Below, piece after piece: positions 44,354 to 55,294 of a stretch of 64,000 nt of DNA; the stretch's first letter is position 1, and each line of letters begins with the position of its first letter. Where the stretch lies: NCBI RefSeq assembly GCF_008369115.1, contig NZ_VOAZ01000002.1:248001-312000 (forward strand), read 5' to 3'. This DNA is from Psychrobacter sp. ANT_WB68. Its GTDB lineage: Bacteria; Pseudomonadota; Gammaproteobacteria; Pseudomonadales; Moraxellaceae. The position numbers and the translations under genes were made by a program. The notes under the pieces were generated by a model, which saw only the letters and a list, made by a program, of their open reading frames with translations, made no database searches and was not told where the DNA came from.

Positions 44354-46459
44354 TTAAGCGAGCACATCACCAATGACGCAGTTATCAGGTAGAGTAACCA
44401 CCGTCAGCTGGGTTTTTGGATTGCCCGTTGATAGCACCATACCTTCTGAGAGACCAAATTTCATCTTGCGCGGTGCCAGATTGGTGACGCAAATCACTTT
44501 TTTATCCAGTAATTGCTCAGGCTCGTAAAACTTACGGATACCGCTAAAGACATTACGCGGTTTGTCTTCGCCAACGTCCAAGGTAAATTGTAATAGCTTG
44601 TCAGCACCTTCGACATAATTACAGGCTAAGACGTGAGCGACTTTCATCTCAACTTTGGCAAAGTCTTCGATGCCGATATAGTCAGTTTGCTCAGTATTTG
44701 TATCAGTATCAGCCTTTTCTGCTTGCTGAGTGTTTACCACTGCTGGTTTGCTATCGGCGTTAGCAGTAGGAGCATCTGCTTGCGTCAATGAAGCTTTTGA
44801 GTCTTCAACCATTGCTGCAACGTCTTTTTCTTCGATACGCTGCATCAAAGGTTTGAATTTATTGATTTTATGTCCAAGCAACCATTGGTTACGGCTAGCA
44901 AAACTCAAATCGTCAATATTTAAGAATTCTTTGGCATTGGCCGTTAGCTCAGGTAATACTGGCGAAAGATAAACCATCAGTTGACGGAAAATATTAATCG
45001 CCACCGAGCAGACGTCTTGAACTTCTTGCTCAGTACCTTCTTGTTTAGCCAGCGACCAAGGTTTTTTACCATCGATATATTCGTTGGCTTTGTCAGCACA
45101 TTGCATGATCAAGCGCATCGCACGCGAGAACTCACGATTCTCATAAGCGGCTGCAATTTCATCACCAGTCTTAGTAATATCTTCTAATAATTCTGACTCT
45201 ACGCAAACGTCTGACAGCATACCGTCGTATTTCTTCACTAAGAAACCCGCACTGCGACTGGCGATATTGACCACTTTACCAACCAAGTCAGAATTGACTT
45301 TTTGCATAAAGTCTTCTAAATCAAGGTTGATGTCCTCGACTTTATCAGACAGTTTACTGGCGAAGTAATAACGTAAGTATTCAGGATGCAAATGCTCAGC
45401 GTAAGTTTCGGCCTTAATAAAGGTGCCGCGTGACTTACTCATTTTCTCGCCATTAACCATCAAGAATCCATGCGCGAAGACACCCGTTGGCGTACGGAAT
45501 TCACTACCGGCTAGCATGGCTGGCCAAAACAGCGCATGGAAATAAACGATGTCTTTACCGATGAAGTGATACACCTCGGTCTTGTTCTCGTTTTCCTGCA
45601 GCCAATAACGGTCGAAATCAAGCGCCTCATCTGTACCTGCGCGCTTATCGCATAGGTTTTTAAAGCTTGCCATATATCCGACTGGCGCATCTAGCCATAC
45701 ATAGAAGTATTTGTCTGGCTCATCGCTTGGAGTATCTGGAATCTGAAAGCCAAAATAAGGCGCATCACGCGAGATATCCCAGCTAGTTAAGCCAGCGTCG
45801 AACCATTCTTGGAGTTTATTGGCAACCGATACTTGCAAGCGATTGTCACTACGCGTCCAATCTTTTAAGAATTGCTCAAACTCAGGCAAATCAAAGAAAT
45901 AGTGCTTTGAAGTTTTCAGAATTGGCGTGGCATCAGATAACGTTGAGTGCGGGTCTTTAAGGTCGGTCGCATCATAGGTGGTACCGCACACTTCGCAGTT
46001 ATCACCGTATTGGTCAGGGGAATCACACTCAGGGCAAGTTCCTTTAACAAAACGATCGGCTAAAAACAGCTGCTTTTCAGGGTCAAAAAGTTGTTTGACG
46101 TCGCGGGTTGAGATATGTCCAGCACTGCTCAGCCTGCGATAAATCAGTTCAGAGAAATGTCTGTTTTCTTCTGAGTGCGTGCTGTGATAGTTGTCAAAGT
46201 TAATCAAAAATTTGGCAAAGTCAGCTTCATGTGAGGCTTTTACCGAGGCGATTTGCTCTTCTGGGGTAACGCCATTGGCTTCTGCTTTGAGCATAATCGC
46301 AGTACCATGAGCGTCATCTGCGCAAACATAGGTAACCTGATGACCTTGCGCTTTCATGGCGCGTACCCAAATGTCGGTTTGAATGTATTCTACAAGATGC
46401 CCCAAATGGATATGGCCATTGGCGTAGGGCAGCGCACTGGTTACTAGAATCTCACGCAC
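44354..46459 (-). CDS. metG: Methionyl-tRNA synthetase
   Basis: Class I synthetase charging initiator and elongator tRNA-Met. 701 aa. The HIGH-type motif is HLGH near residue 18 ([18 protein letters not shown]), the KMSKS loop is GEKMSKSRG near 335, and a zinc knuckle region has C-x2-C and C-x2-C in CPECDSP and CEVCG. A low-complexity Lys/Ala/Thr/Asp linker (about 555-595) leads to the C-terminal tRNA-binding EMAP/Trbp111 domain ([20 protein letters not shown], then [18 protein letters not shown]), which makes it the dimeric form. Confidence 0.98.
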   Translation of the reverse strand: MREILVTSALPYANGHIHLGHLVEYIQTDIWVRAMKAQGHQVTYVCADDAHGTAIMLKAEANGVTPEEQIASVKASHEADFAKFLINFDNYHSTHSEENRHFSELIYRRLSSAGHISTRDVKQLFDPEKQLFLADRFVKGTCPECDSPDQYGDNCEVCGTTYDATDLKDPHSTLSDATPILKTSKHYFFDLPEFEQFLKDWTRSDNRLQVSVANKLQEWFDAGLTSWDISRDAPYFGFQIPDTPSDEPDKYFYVWLDAPVGYMASFKNLCDKRAGTDEALDFDRYWLQENENKTEVYHFIGKDIVYFHALFWPAMLAGSEFRTPTGVFAHGFLMVNGEKMSKSRGTFIKAETYAEHLHPEYLRYYFASKLSDKVEDINLDLEDFMQKVNSDLVGKVVNIASRSAGFLVKKYDGMLSDVCVESELLEDITKTGDEIAAAYENREFSRAMRLIMQCADKANEYIDGKKPWSLAKQEGTEQEVQDVCSVAINIFRQLMVYLSPVLPELTANAKEFLNIDDLSFASRNQWLLGHKINKFKPLMQRIEEKDVAAMVEDSKASLTQADAPTANADSKPAVVNTQQAEKADTDTNTEQTDYIGIEDFAKVEMKVAHVLACNYVEGADKLLQFTLDVGEDKPRNVFSGIRKFYEPEQLLDKKVICVTNLAPRKMKFGLSEGMVLSTGNPKTQLTVVTLPDNCVIGDVLA

Positions 46460-46853
46460 AAAATCACCTATATTTTTATATAAACGGGTTGGTTATCAAA
46501 CGTCTCAAGCGCTTTATGATGAGCAGGCGCGATATTATCAACATTAGATTATCAATGCTAAAAACGTCTAAAAACTTATAAGAAAGCGAAAAATTAAAAA
46601 AGCGTGCCTATGATACCGTAATTCGGCTAAATTTGTGACATTCCTCAGTAATTAATACGATAACTCATATGGTAATTAACTCTATATCACATATAGATTG
46701 TTATTCACTCATTGGGTATAAACAATTGATTTTATTTAGATAGGTTGATAATAATGTGACCATAAAAAACCCACCAAGCGATTGGCTAAGTGGGTTTGAT
46801 AAAAGGTATGTTTATTTGATAGCTAGAGTCTTTCCTGAACACCTAGATATTTC
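46460..46853. other. Intergenic region between metG and the GntP permease gene
   Basis: 394 bases containing the metG promoter region and the GntP terminator. No ORF, tRNA or repeat was recognised. Confidence 0.45.
46763..46798 (-). terminator. Terminator of the GntP permease gene
   Basis: Perfect 8-base stem AAACCCAC/GTGGGTTT with a loop of about 15 bases. The minus strand ends in T-rich sequence. About 55 bases past the stop. Confidence 0.8.
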
Positions 46854-48287
46854 TTAAAAAGAACCAAACATCGTGCCTAAAATAATAACAGCGACCACAG
46901 CGATGAGTGGAATGATTATTGTGACCATGGCGACGTTTAGATACGACTGCTTATGGGTCAAACCACAAATCGCCAGTAAGGTAATGACCGCGCCACTGTG
47001 TGGCAAGGTATCTAAACCACCTGCTGCCATCACGGCAACACGATGCATCAGTTCTGGATCAATACCAGCGGCGACGGCCATTCTTAAATAGTCTTCACCC
47101 AACGTCGATAGCGCAATACTCAAACCACCAGACGATGAGCCAGTGATACCTGCCAGCGTGGTCATCGCGACGGCTTCTGAGATGAGTGGATTGCCTGGTG
47201 TTAGGTTTAAGATACTGTCACGAATGATAAGAAAGCCTGCCAGCGAGGCAATAACCGCGCCATAACCAACTTCTGATGCGGTATTAAAAATCGGTAACAT
47301 CGAATCATAAGTGCCACGGTTAATGGTTTTTTGTAGATTTTTCCAATGACCAATACGCAGCACAATGAGCACGGTACAAGCAACGACCAATGAGATGATA
47401 ATTGACCATAGACCAAGTGAGCCTGCGATATTTAAATCAGGGAATTGAGTTTGTAAGCCGCTAAAATCTAGCGAGGGGAAAATCGCATAAGTTAATAAAG
47501 CGTTTAGGGCGATGACCAATACCAGCGGAATCATGGCCACGGTAAATGACGTGTGATGCGTACTCAGTGTCTCAGATTCTTTCTTAACGGCACCAACGCC
47601 GCCTACATCTTCTTCGTCATGCTGACCATAGCCTTCTCCTGCTGCATTGGCTTTTCTCGCCCGTGACTGCAACCATAACCAGCCACAGATAAACATGATC
47701 GTACCGCCGATAACACCTAAAATAGGCGCGGCAAACACATTGGTATTATAGTAGGGAATCGGAATGGCATTCTGAATGGCTGGCGTGCCTGGTAACGCTG
47801 TCATGGTAAAGGTGAATGAACCTAACGCAATCGCTGCTGGAATCAAGCGCTTAGGAATATCCGCGGCTTTAAACAAATCTTTGGCAATTGGATAGATAGC
47901 AAATGCCACCACAAATAACGAAACGCCACCATAAGTTAAGATGGCACAAACCAAGATAACCGCTAAAACGGCTTTACTGGCACCGAGTTTTTCGACCACG
48001 GTATTGGCAATCGCTGTCGCTGCGCCAGAGTCCGCCATCAGACGACCAAATAGCGCGCCCAGTAAGAAAATAGGGAAGAACTTCAGTAAGAATCCGCTTA
48101 ACGCCCCCATAAATACATCGGTGTAGGCGGGAATACTACTTAAAAAATCACCTGAAAGTAATACGGCTAATATCGCCATAATCGGTGCTAAAATCAGCAC
48201 CGAATAGCCGCGATAAGCAAAAAACATCAATAGTAACAAAGTGATGACAATAGCAAATGTGCTCATCATGATCGCCCTCCTTGGCAA
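46854..48287 (-). CDS. GntP-family permease (probable 3-hydroxybutyrate/short-acid uptake)
   Basis: Inner-membrane proton-coupled organic-acid permease of 477 aa with 12 or so helices. GntP-family features: FFPIFLLGALFGRLMADSGA, LTYGGVSLFVVAFAIYPIAK, LPGTPAIQNAIPI, GITGSSSGGLSIALSTLGED, and DTLPHSGAVITLLAICGLTH. The divergent neighbours are a CoA transferase and 3-hydroxybutyrate dehydrogenase, so the substrate is probably a ketone body or short hydroxy acid rather than gluconate (inference from context). Confidence 0.88.
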   Translation of the reverse strand: MPRRAIMMSTFAIVITLLLLMFFAYRGYSVLILAPIMAILAVLLSGDFLSSIPAYTDVFMGALSGFLLKFFPIFLLGALFGRLMADSGAATAIANTVVEKLGASKAVLAVILVCAILTYGGVSLFVVAFAIYPIAKDLFKAADIPKRLIPAAIALGSFTFTMTALPGTPAIQNAIPIPYYNTNVFAAPILGVIGGTIMFICGWLWLQSRARKANAAGEGYGQHDEEDVGGVGAVKKESETLSTHHTSFTVAMIPLVLVIALNALLTYAIFPSLDFSGLQTQFPDLNIAGSLGLWSIIISLVVACTVLIVLRIGHWKNLQKTINRGTYDSMLPIFNTASEVGYGAVIASLAGFLIIRDSILNLTPGNPLISEAVAMTTLAGITGSSSGGLSIALSTLGEDYLRMAVAAGIDPELMHRVAVMAAGGLDTLPHSGAVITLLAICGLTHKQSYLNVAMVTIIIPLIAVVAVIILGTMFGSF

Positions 48288-48581
48288 AGTTCAAGCCCCG
48301 AGTATGCAGGGCATATTGACATGGGTCAATAAAATTAATCAAAATATAGGATGTATGAGGTTTTATTAAACATAAATCTAGACTAATGCCGTAGCGATTT
48401 AATATGTACTGAGATACTGCGCTGGCTGGTAAGTTCTTACGGTTATTCTCTTCTCGCTGCCAGAATAATATGTTAAGTTAGTATAAGCGCTATACCTAAT
48501 ATATCGATAGAAAATGTATTATTATAATTTCAATTGATGACGAATATGAATAACAAAAACCAGACTTGCAAGGAGATAAGC

Positions 48582-49295
48582 ATGAGTCGCTCAAAAGTAT
48601 ATAGCAGTGCCGAAGAGGCGTTAAAAGGTATCGTTAGTGATGGACAAACACTCGCTATCGGCGGTTTTGGTCTGTGCGGTATCCCTGAAGCGCTCATTGA
48701 AGCGTTACGTGATAGTGGGGTCAAGGATTTGACTTGCATCAGTAACAACGCAGGCGTTGATGAGTTTGGTTTAGGGTTGCTCCTACAAACTCGCCAAATC
48801 AAAAAAATGATTTCATCTTATGTCGGTGAAAACAAAGAGTTTGAACGTCAATATTTAGCAGGTGAGTTAGAAGTTGAGCTGACGCCGCAAGGGACGTTAG
48901 CGGAAAAGCTACGATCAGGTGGCGCAGGTATTCCAGCATTTTATACGGCGACGGGCGTCGGCACGCAAGTGGCTGAGGGTAAAGAGACGCGTGATTTTGA
49001 TGGACGCACCTATGTACTTGAGCATTCATTACGTGCTGATGTGGCACTAATCAAAGCGCAAAAAGCAGATAAAGCGGGTAACTTAATATTTAATAAGACT
49101 GCGCGTAACTTCAACCCAGATTGCGCCATGGCAGGCAAGATTACCATTGTCGAAGTTGAAGAAATCGTAGAAACTGGCACCTTCGATCCGGATGAAGTGC
49201 ATCTGCCGGGTATCTTTGTGCAGCGTATCGTCTTAAACAGCAATCCTGAAAAGCGTATTGAGAAGACGACCACTAAAGCCGTTGAAGGCGCTTAG
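48582..49295 (+). CDS. scoA: 3-oxoacid CoA-transferase subunit A
   Basis: With subunit B, transfers CoA from succinyl-CoA to acetoacetate. 237 aa from the chosen start at 48582, which has AAGGAGATAAGC directly upstream. An ATG at 48534 in the same frame lacks a ribosome site. Family text: [20 protein letters not shown] (the GxGxxGxP-like CoA loop), [39 protein letters not shown]. Subunit B follows by 93 bases, then bdhA. It forms the first gene of a ketone-body operon divergent from the GntP permease. Confidence 0.92.
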   Translation: MSRSKVYSSAEEALKGIVSDGQTLAIGGFGLCGIPEALIEALRDSGVKDLTCISNNAGVDEFGLGLLLQTRQIKKMISSYVGENKEFERQYLAGELEVELTPQGTLAEKLRSGGAGIPAFYTATGVGTQVAEGKETRDFDGRTYVLEHSLRADVALIKAQKADKAGNLIFNKTARNFNPDCAMAGKITIVEVEEIVETGTFDPDEVHLPGIFVQRIVLNSNPEKRIEKTTTKAVEGA

Positions 49296-49387
49296 ATAAA
49301 GAGCTTATCAACATAATTATTAAATACTTAGATCAATGATAATAAAGTATTTTAAAAATAAAGTATCGTAACAATAAGGAAATCACC

Positions 49388-50017
49388 ATGGCATGGACAA
49401 GAGAACAGATGGCACAGCGTGCCGCACAAGAGCTACAAGACGGTTATTATGTCAACTTAGGTATTGGTCTACCAACTCTAGTCGCCAACTATATTCCTGA
49501 AGATGTGGATGTTTGGTTGCAATCGGAAAATGGTTTATTAGGTATTGGCGAGTTTCCAACCGCTGAAAATGTCGACGCTGATTTGATTAATGCTGGCAAG
49601 CAAACCGTAACCGCAGAGCCGGGCGCCAGTTACTTTAGTAGCTCAGAGTCATTTGCGATGATTCGTGGCGGTCATGTGAATTTAGCGATACTAGGCGCGA
49701 TGGAAGTGTCAGAAAAAGGGGATTTGGCCAACTGGATGATTCCCAAAAAAATGGTTAAAGGCATGGGCGGCGCGATGGACTTGGTTGCAGGCGTGCAACG
49801 GGTGATTGTGCTCATGGAACAAGTTAATAAACACGGCGAGCCAAAAATCCTTGCCAACTGCGAGCTGCCATTAACGGGTAAAGGGGTGGTTGATCGTATA
49901 ATCACCGAACTTGCCGTCTTAGATGTCACAGACAATGGATTGAAACTGGTTGAGCTGGCAGATGGCGTTAGCTTTGATGAGCTACAAGAAAAAACACCAG
50001 TAAGCATTGCTCAGTAA
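49388..50017 (+). CDS. scoB: 3-oxoacid CoA-transferase subunit B
   Basis: Beta subunit of the CoA transferase, 209 aa. The catalytic Glu lies in [12 protein letters not shown] near residue 52. Other family text: [64 protein letters not shown] lies about 8 bases upstream of the ATG at 49388. The short spacing to scoA and bdhA supports one transcript. Acetate or butyrate CoA-transferases are close relatives, but bdhA next door favours acetoacetate. Confidence 0.93.
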   Translation: MAWTREQMAQRAAQELQDGYYVNLGIGLPTLVANYIPEDVDVWLQSENGLLGIGEFPTAENVDADLINAGKQTVTAEPGASYFSSSESFAMIRGGHVNLAILGAMEVSEKGDLANWMIPKKMVKGMGGAMDLVAGVQRVIVLMEQVNKHGEPKILANCELPLTGKGVVDRIITELAVLDVTDNGLKLVELADGVSFDELQEKTPVSIAQ

Positions 50018-50085
50018 ACCTGTTTAATAGATAAGACTGTTTGAGACAGGCATCCAAAAAACCTATTTATAATGGATTATAAAAT

Positions 50086-50886
50086 ATGGCGACTACATTA
50101 CAACAAGATTTGACCGGCAAAGTGGCGTTAGTCACTGGCGCTGCCAGTGGCATTGGACGTGACATCGCTGAGACTTATGCCAAGGCAGGCGCTGCAGTTG
50201 GTATTGCTGATATTAATCTTGCAGCTGCACAGCAAACGGTGGCTGGTATCGAAGCCGCTGGCGGACGCGCACTTGCAATTGTCATGGATGTGACCTCAGA
50301 GGATGCCGTAAATGATGGCGTGCAGCAGTTAGTGGATACCTTTGGCGGTATAGATATTCTTGTCTCCAATGCCGGTATTCAAATCATTGACCCGATTCAT
50401 AAGATGGCATTCGATGACTGGAAGAAAATGCTCGCTATCCATTTAGATGGGGCGTTTTTGACCACCAAAGCTGCTGTGCAGCATATGTATAAAGGCGATA
50501 AAGGCGGTACCGTTATCTATATGGGCTCGGTACATTCGCATGAAGCGTCACTTTACAAAGCGCCTTATGTGACTGCCAAGCATGGACTCCTTGGACTGTG
50601 CCGTGTGCTGGCAAAAGAAGGTGCTGAGCATAATGTACGCGCGCATGTGATTTGCCCAGGATTTGTCAAAACTCCATTGGTCGAAAAACAAATCCCGCAA
50701 CAAGCAGCTGAAAAAGGTATCAGTGAAGAATCGGTAGTGAATGACATCATGTTGGTTAATACCGTTGACAAAGAATTTACGACCGTTGATGATATTGCCC
50801 AATTGGCATTATTCTTAGCAGCGTTCCCAAGTAATGTATTCACCGGTCAATCTATCGTTGCCAGTCATGGTTGGTTTATGAATTAA
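50086..50886 (+). CDS. bdhA: 3-hydroxybutyrate dehydrogenase (SDR)
   Basis: NAD-dependent short-chain dehydrogenase that oxidises D-3-hydroxybutyrate to acetoacetate. 266 aa. Cofactor motif TGAASGIG near residue 18, NAG in SNAGIQ near 94, catalytic Ser in [10 protein letters not shown] (about 147), and YVTAKHG supplying Tyr-xxx-Lys (about 160/164). The bacterial BDH signatures [20 protein letters not shown] and [20 protein letters not shown] are present. It is last in the scoA-scoB-bdhA group and is followed by a terminator. Confidence 0.94.
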   Translation: MATTLQQDLTGKVALVTGAASGIGRDIAETYAKAGAAVGIADINLAAAQQTVAGIEAAGGRALAIVMDVTSEDAVNDGVQQLVDTFGGIDILVSNAGIQIIDPIHKMAFDDWKKMLAIHLDGAFLTTKAAVQHMYKGDKGGTVIYMGSVHSHEASLYKAPYVTAKHGLLGLCRVLAKEGAEHNVRAHVICPGFVKTPLVEKQIPQQAAEKGISEESVVNDIMLVNTVDKEFTTVDDIAQLALFLAAFPSNVFTGQSIVASHGWFMN

Positions 50887-50969
50887 CTGGTCTGCTGGTT
50901 GTTTGATTGGTTTAAGAATCATTAGCTTGCTAATAAAAGACCAATCCATTAGGATTTGATTCTATGTTA

Positions 50970-50999
50970 ACTTGAGCCAATTATATTGGCTCTTTTTTA
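50970..50999 (+). terminator. Terminator of the ketone-body operon
   Basis: Perfect 8-base stem GAGCCAAT/ATTGGCTC followed by T6, about 85 bases after bdhA. Confidence 0.85.
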
Positions 51000-51042
51000 T
51001 GAGCGCCTGTTGCATAATGTTGCGCTGCACGGAGTAAAAATA

Positions 51043-52392
51043 ATGAATAATGAAGACTTAGCGTTGACCTTCGCTGCAAAATTAAGCCGTGCTATCGAGC
51101 AGCAGCAGTTTGAGCAAGCGATTGATGAGGTGAAAGCGCTACGACCTATTGATGTTGCTGATGTGCTGGCGATGATTGAACCCAAACTTGCTTGGCAGCT
51201 CCTAGAGCATCTGCCCAATCGCTCGACGATATTTGCCTATTTAGACGCGGATATCCAGGTTGCACTCGCTTACGTATTTCCACGAGCTGTTTTAGCGAAG
51301 ATAGTCGGGGAGATGCCGTCTGATGAGCGTACCGACTTATATAAGCGCCTGAATCAGGAACAGCGAGATGCATTGCTACCCGCACTTGCACAGGCAAAAC
51401 GTGAAGATATTCGCAGATTGTCTGCCTATGAAGAACGTACTGCTGGCGCGTTGATGACGTCTGATTATGCCACATTAGCTGCCGAGATGACTGTTGCTGA
51501 AGCCCTAGATGCTCTTAGACTAGAAGCACCCGATGCCGAGACTATTTACCATGCTTATGTCATCGATGATGTCCGTAAGCTGTTAGGTGTCGTATCATTA
51601 AGAGTGCTTATTTTAGCGTCGCCAGAGCAGCTGATTAATGACATTATGGTGCGCTCGGTCATATCTTGTGATGTAAACGACGATCAAGAAGATGTCGCCA
51701 AAACCGTTGCTCGCTATGACTTAATTGCCTTGCCGATTACTGATGCCAGTGGTGCTTTAGTCGGTATCGTCACCCATGATGATGCCATGGATGTCGCCAG
51801 TGATGAAGCCACCGACGATTTCCATAAGTCGGGCGGTGTCTCGACCATGGTAGGTAAGTTAAAAGACGTCAGCATTCGCATGTTATACCGTAAGCGGGTG
51901 TTTTGGTTGGTATTTTTAGTATTTGGGAATTTACTCTCAGGGCTTAGTATCTCAAATTTTGAAGATGTCATTGCGGCCAATTTGGTATTGGTGTTTTTCT
52001 TACCTTTGCTGGTTGATAGTGGTGGTAACGCCGGCTCTCAGTCTGCAACCTTGATGGTGAGGGCGCTAGCGACAGGCGATGTGGTCATGCGCGACTGGTT
52101 TTCACTGCTCGGTCGCGAAGCTTTAGTTGCGCTTATGCTTGGTGCTACGATGGCCGTTGCTATCGCGCTTATCGGCTATGTGCGCGGTGATGCGGTTGTA
52201 TCACTAGTGTTGGCCCTGAGTATGATGTCGGTGGTCATGATTGGTTGTGTGATTGGCATGAGTTTGCCCTTTGTGCTCAATAAACTAGGTTTTGACCCTG
52301 CCACGGCTAGTGCACCCTTGATTACCTCGGTATGTGATGCGGCAGGCGTACTGATTTATTTATTCATTGCCTCACGATTCTTAGCCATTTAA
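51043..52392 (+). CDS. mgtE: Magnesium transporter MgtE
   Basis: Mg2+-gated magnesium channel of the inner membrane. From the chosen start (ATG 51043 with GGAG eight bases upstream) it has 449 aa, the family length; an in-frame ATG at 50986 overlaps the preceding terminator. Order: N-terminal superhelical domain (about 5-125, ending RTAGALMTSDYATL), paired CBS domains (about 130-250), then a plug helix and five C-terminal transmembrane helices with LVVFFLPLLVDSGGNAGSQS (GNxG) and GFDPATASAPLITSVCDAAG. It is monocistronic. Confidence 0.95.
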   Translation: MNNEDLALTFAAKLSRAIEQQQFEQAIDEVKALRPIDVADVLAMIEPKLAWQLLEHLPNRSTIFAYLDADIQVALAYVFPRAVLAKIVGEMPSDERTDLYKRLNQEQRDALLPALAQAKREDIRRLSAYEERTAGALMTSDYATLAAEMTVAEALDALRLEAPDAETIYHAYVIDDVRKLLGVVSLRVLILASPEQLINDIMVRSVISCDVNDDQEDVAKTVARYDLIALPITDASGALVGIVTHDDAMDVASDEATDDFHKSGGVSTMVGKLKDVSIRMLYRKRVFWLVFLVFGNLLSGLSISNFEDVIAANLVLVFFLPLLVDSGGNAGSQSATLMVRALATGDVVMRDWFSLLGREALVALMLGATMAVAIALIGYVRGDAVVSLVLALSMMSVVMIGCVIGMSLPFVLNKLGFDPATASAPLITSVCDAAGVLIYLFIASRFLAI

Positions 52393-52635
52393 TAAGGTGA
52401 ATATAAAGACAGCACTAACACCAATCATTGGAAATAATAGGCGGTAGGATAGATGAGTGGTACAACGCTTCATCCTATTGGCGTTGTGGTTTTTTTATAC
52501 TTGCAATTGAGCTACACTGTCACGATAAAAGGTTTTGTTAAAGAGCTCATGGCCAATGTGATTTAGCCTATTTGCAACAGTATGAACTGAGTTTTTTACC
52601 ATGCCCACCCACTTGTATAGGCAGTAACGGTAGCT

Positions 52636-53856
52636 ATGTTTAACTTTATGAAGAAAAATAAACCGACCACAAAAACTGAAACCCCGCAGCAGCAGGCAGA
52701 ACGCGATAGTGCCGTGGATAAGGTGCTGCTCGGCTATGAAGTAGGTACGATTAGCATTGCCACCATGGTAACGGGGCTTGAGCGCAATGGTGAAGAGCTT
52801 ACTTTAGACTTGCGCCTGCCACAAGACAGTAACCCTGAAACCATTCAACAAGAGCTTGGACAATTGCTGCATCCGCATGGTATTAAAACCATTCATATGA
52901 ATGTCCGTTTACCGGCACCAGCCAAAGGCGCAGGATCAACCTTACCGAAGCAAATGCCAAAAACCACAGATGCCATGGCAAGTCAATCCAAATCTAGCGA
53001 CCACGCAAATACCAACAGCGAACCACCGATTACCAAGGCAGCTCCTACCCAAGCGTCACTTGCAGCGCATCCACGTATTCGTCATATTATCGTGGTAGCG
53101 TCAGGCAAGGGCGGTGTGGGTAAATCAACGACGACAGTCAATATAGCCTTGGCATTACAAAAATTGGGCAACCGTGTTGGCGTACTTGATGCCGATATCT
53201 ATGGTCCTAGTATGCCAACCATGCTAGGCGTCGCTGATGTAAAGCCGCAATTGGAAAACGAGCAGTTTGTTCCTGTCGATGCGCATGGTATGGCGATGCT
53301 ATCGATTGGCAGCTTGCTTGATGGTGATAATACCCCTGTTGCTTGGCGCGGACCAAAAGCCACTGGTGCGTTGATGCAGCTGTATAACCAAACCAACTGG
53401 CCACAACTAGATTACTTAGTCATTGACATGCCACCAGGTACCGGTGATATTCAGCTGACGCTCGCACAGCGTATTCCAGTGACGGGCGCTGTAATTGTTA
53501 CGACGCCGCAGCATATTGCGTTACTTGATGCGCAAAAAGGCGTTGAGATGTTTAACAAAACCAATATCCCAGTACTTGGTGTGGTCGAAAATATGGCACT
53601 ACATACCTGTAGCAACTGTCATCATACCGAGGCCATTTTTGGTACGGGCGGCGGCGAATTTATCGCTGAGCAATACCATGTGCCGTTATTAGGTCAGTTG
53701 CCACTTGCCAGTGGCATTCGTGCACAAGTAGATAAAGGTGAACCAAGCGTATTAGTAGATGATGAGTTTGCACCCTATTATCTAAGCATTGCTAAAAACA
53801 TCGAAGCCAATATTAATAAATTTGCGAAACCTATCGATAATAAGCGTATTTTTTAG
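52636..53856 (+). CDS. apbC: Mrp/ApbC iron-sulfur cluster carrier ATPase
   Basis: Cytosolic P-loop scaffold delivering Fe-S clusters. 406 aa. An N-terminal MIP18-like domain (about 25-100, LLGYEVGTISIATMVTGLER region) lacks an obvious Cys. A Gln/Ser/Pro-rich linker follows, then the ATPase with the deviant Walker A GKGGVGKST (about 157-165), DADIYGPSMPTMLG, VIDMPPGTGDIQLTLAQ, and the cluster-binding CxxC in TCSNCHH (about 325-328). It stands alone. Confidence 0.95.
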   Translation: MFNFMKKNKPTTKTETPQQQAERDSAVDKVLLGYEVGTISIATMVTGLERNGEELTLDLRLPQDSNPETIQQELGQLLHPHGIKTIHMNVRLPAPAKGAGSTLPKQMPKTTDAMASQSKSSDHANTNSEPPITKAAPTQASLAAHPRIRHIIVVASGKGGVGKSTTTVNIALALQKLGNRVGVLDADIYGPSMPTMLGVADVKPQLENEQFVPVDAHGMAMLSIGSLLDGDNTPVAWRGPKATGALMQLYNQTNWPQLDYLVIDMPPGTGDIQLTLAQRIPVTGAVIVTTPQHIALLDAQKGVEMFNKTNIPVLGVVENMALHTCSNCHHTEAIFGTGGGEFIAEQYHVPLLGQLPLASGIRAQVDKGEPSVLVDDEFAPYYLSIAKNIEANINKFAKPIDNKRIF

Positions 53857-54009
53857 TGGCTAAGCTTTATTGCTAAGATACTAGGAGCCACAGCGTTTTA
53901 ATGTTTAGTGAGCTATTGTTTGCTATTATAAGAAAGTAGTAGCAAACGATAGCCATTACATAATAAACACCTTAACTCTTGGTATAAACTTGGCTAGGAT
54001 GCCGCAAAG

Positions 54010-55122
54010 ATGAATAGATATGACAGCGAACAAAATAAACAATACCCATCTAACCTCTTAAAACCAGCGTTGCTTGACCAAATTATTCAAAACTCTCAGC
54101 CTGTTTTTGGTGTTTTTGCGCAGGTAAAAAATATCAATTATCTGGACTATCATAGTCATCTTATCTCACAAAGGTCGTTACCCAGTTGGCGTAAAGAGCT
54201 CAAAGCTAACCAGTTCTGCTTTATCCAAATTATTCAGCCGCCTTATCGAGTTTGTTTAGCACTGGCGACGATTAAGCTTGCGACTAGTGCTTTTGTCTAT
54301 CTTTATAACGATGACACTGATGAGTTAGAGGTTTGTGAAGCGTTACAGCCTTTGACTCGGCAGACGCATGTAACAGGTGGCTGCTATCAAGGGCAGATGG
54401 TATTTACGCATACCAAGCTGACAGTCACTTTAGACTTTACGCCCTTGCAGATTAACGTTGCGCTAGACAGTCAATACCTGGTACTCAATGCAACCTTAGC
54501 AAGGCAATCAGAGCCACTTGCTATATGCACACCGAGTGGTAGGCGTGGCTGGACGTTCACCCAAAAAGAGCCATTAACAGCGATATCTGGGCATTTACTT
54601 ATCAAAGCCCATTCAAAGTTTAACGCGGATGTTTCTGATGCTCAACCCGAACAAATAGATTTTACCGAGACCGCTATTGCCAACCTCGATTGGACGCTAG
54701 GCTATATGCGACACGAGACCAATTGGTTTTGGACGTGTATCAACAGCTATTTACCCGATGGGCGTCATTTTGCATTGAACTTATCGATGGGCGTCAATGA
54801 AACTGGCGCCAGTGAAGATGCATGCTGGCTTGATGGGCAGATAGTTTATCTACCGCCCGTAATGTTTATACGTCAGGATTCGGATACATCAGCGCAAAAT
54901 ACTTGGCATATTTATCATCAAAACCTAGGCTGGAGCAAGGTTGATATTGATTTAATCTTTACGCCTATTATTGTCTATAAAAAGACCGATAACTTTGGTG
55001 TGCTTGCCAGTATCTTTGAGCAGTGGATCGGATTGTATAGCGGGGAGATACGTTTGGGAGATGAGGTGATTAAGATTGATAAGGTAATGGGCTTGGCAGA
55101 AGACCATTTTGCTAAATGGTAG
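54010..55122 (+). CDS. DUF2804 family protein
   Basis: Function unknown. 370 aa, no signal peptide or membrane helix. The C-terminal half matches the DUF2804 family: LDWTLGYMRHETNWFWTCIN, DGRHFALNLSMGVNETGASE, DACWLDGQIVYL, and an ending GLAEDHFAKW typical of the family. The fold is probably related to lipid-binding or hydroxysteroid-type beta domains (CrtC-like), but this is not proven. No ribosome site is obvious beyond a weak GCCGCAAAG. Flanked by apbC and dcd on the same strand. Confidence 0.85.
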   Translation: MNRYDSEQNKQYPSNLLKPALLDQIIQNSQPVFGVFAQVKNINYLDYHSHLISQRSLPSWRKELKANQFCFIQIIQPPYRVCLALATIKLATSAFVYLYNDDTDELEVCEALQPLTRQTHVTGGCYQGQMVFTHTKLTVTLDFTPLQINVALDSQYLVLNATLARQSEPLAICTPSGRRGWTFTQKEPLTAISGHLLIKAHSKFNADVSDAQPEQIDFTETAIANLDWTLGYMRHETNWFWTCINSYLPDGRHFALNLSMGVNETGASEDACWLDGQIVYLPPVMFIRQDSDTSAQNTWHIYHQNLGWSKVDIDLIFTPIIVYKKTDNFGVLASIFEQWIGLYSGEIRLGDEVIKIDKVMGLAEDHFAKW

Positions 55123-55294
55123 TGTAGTGAGCATAGTTTTGAGTAGCAGCAGTAAGACATTTACTAGATATTGAATAGCATGCTTTATTTTTAAGTCGCC
55201 ACTGCTCTATAAATTCGGCCGCCAATTCCGTATAATCGTCGCTATCAAAATACTGTTATCATAACCGCTATTAAATATTTGCTAAGGAAGAACA

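Noticed and set aside
52400-52500. Possible terminator after mgtE
   Set aside because: Imperfect hairpin with the T-run not directly following the stem; not strong enough to call.
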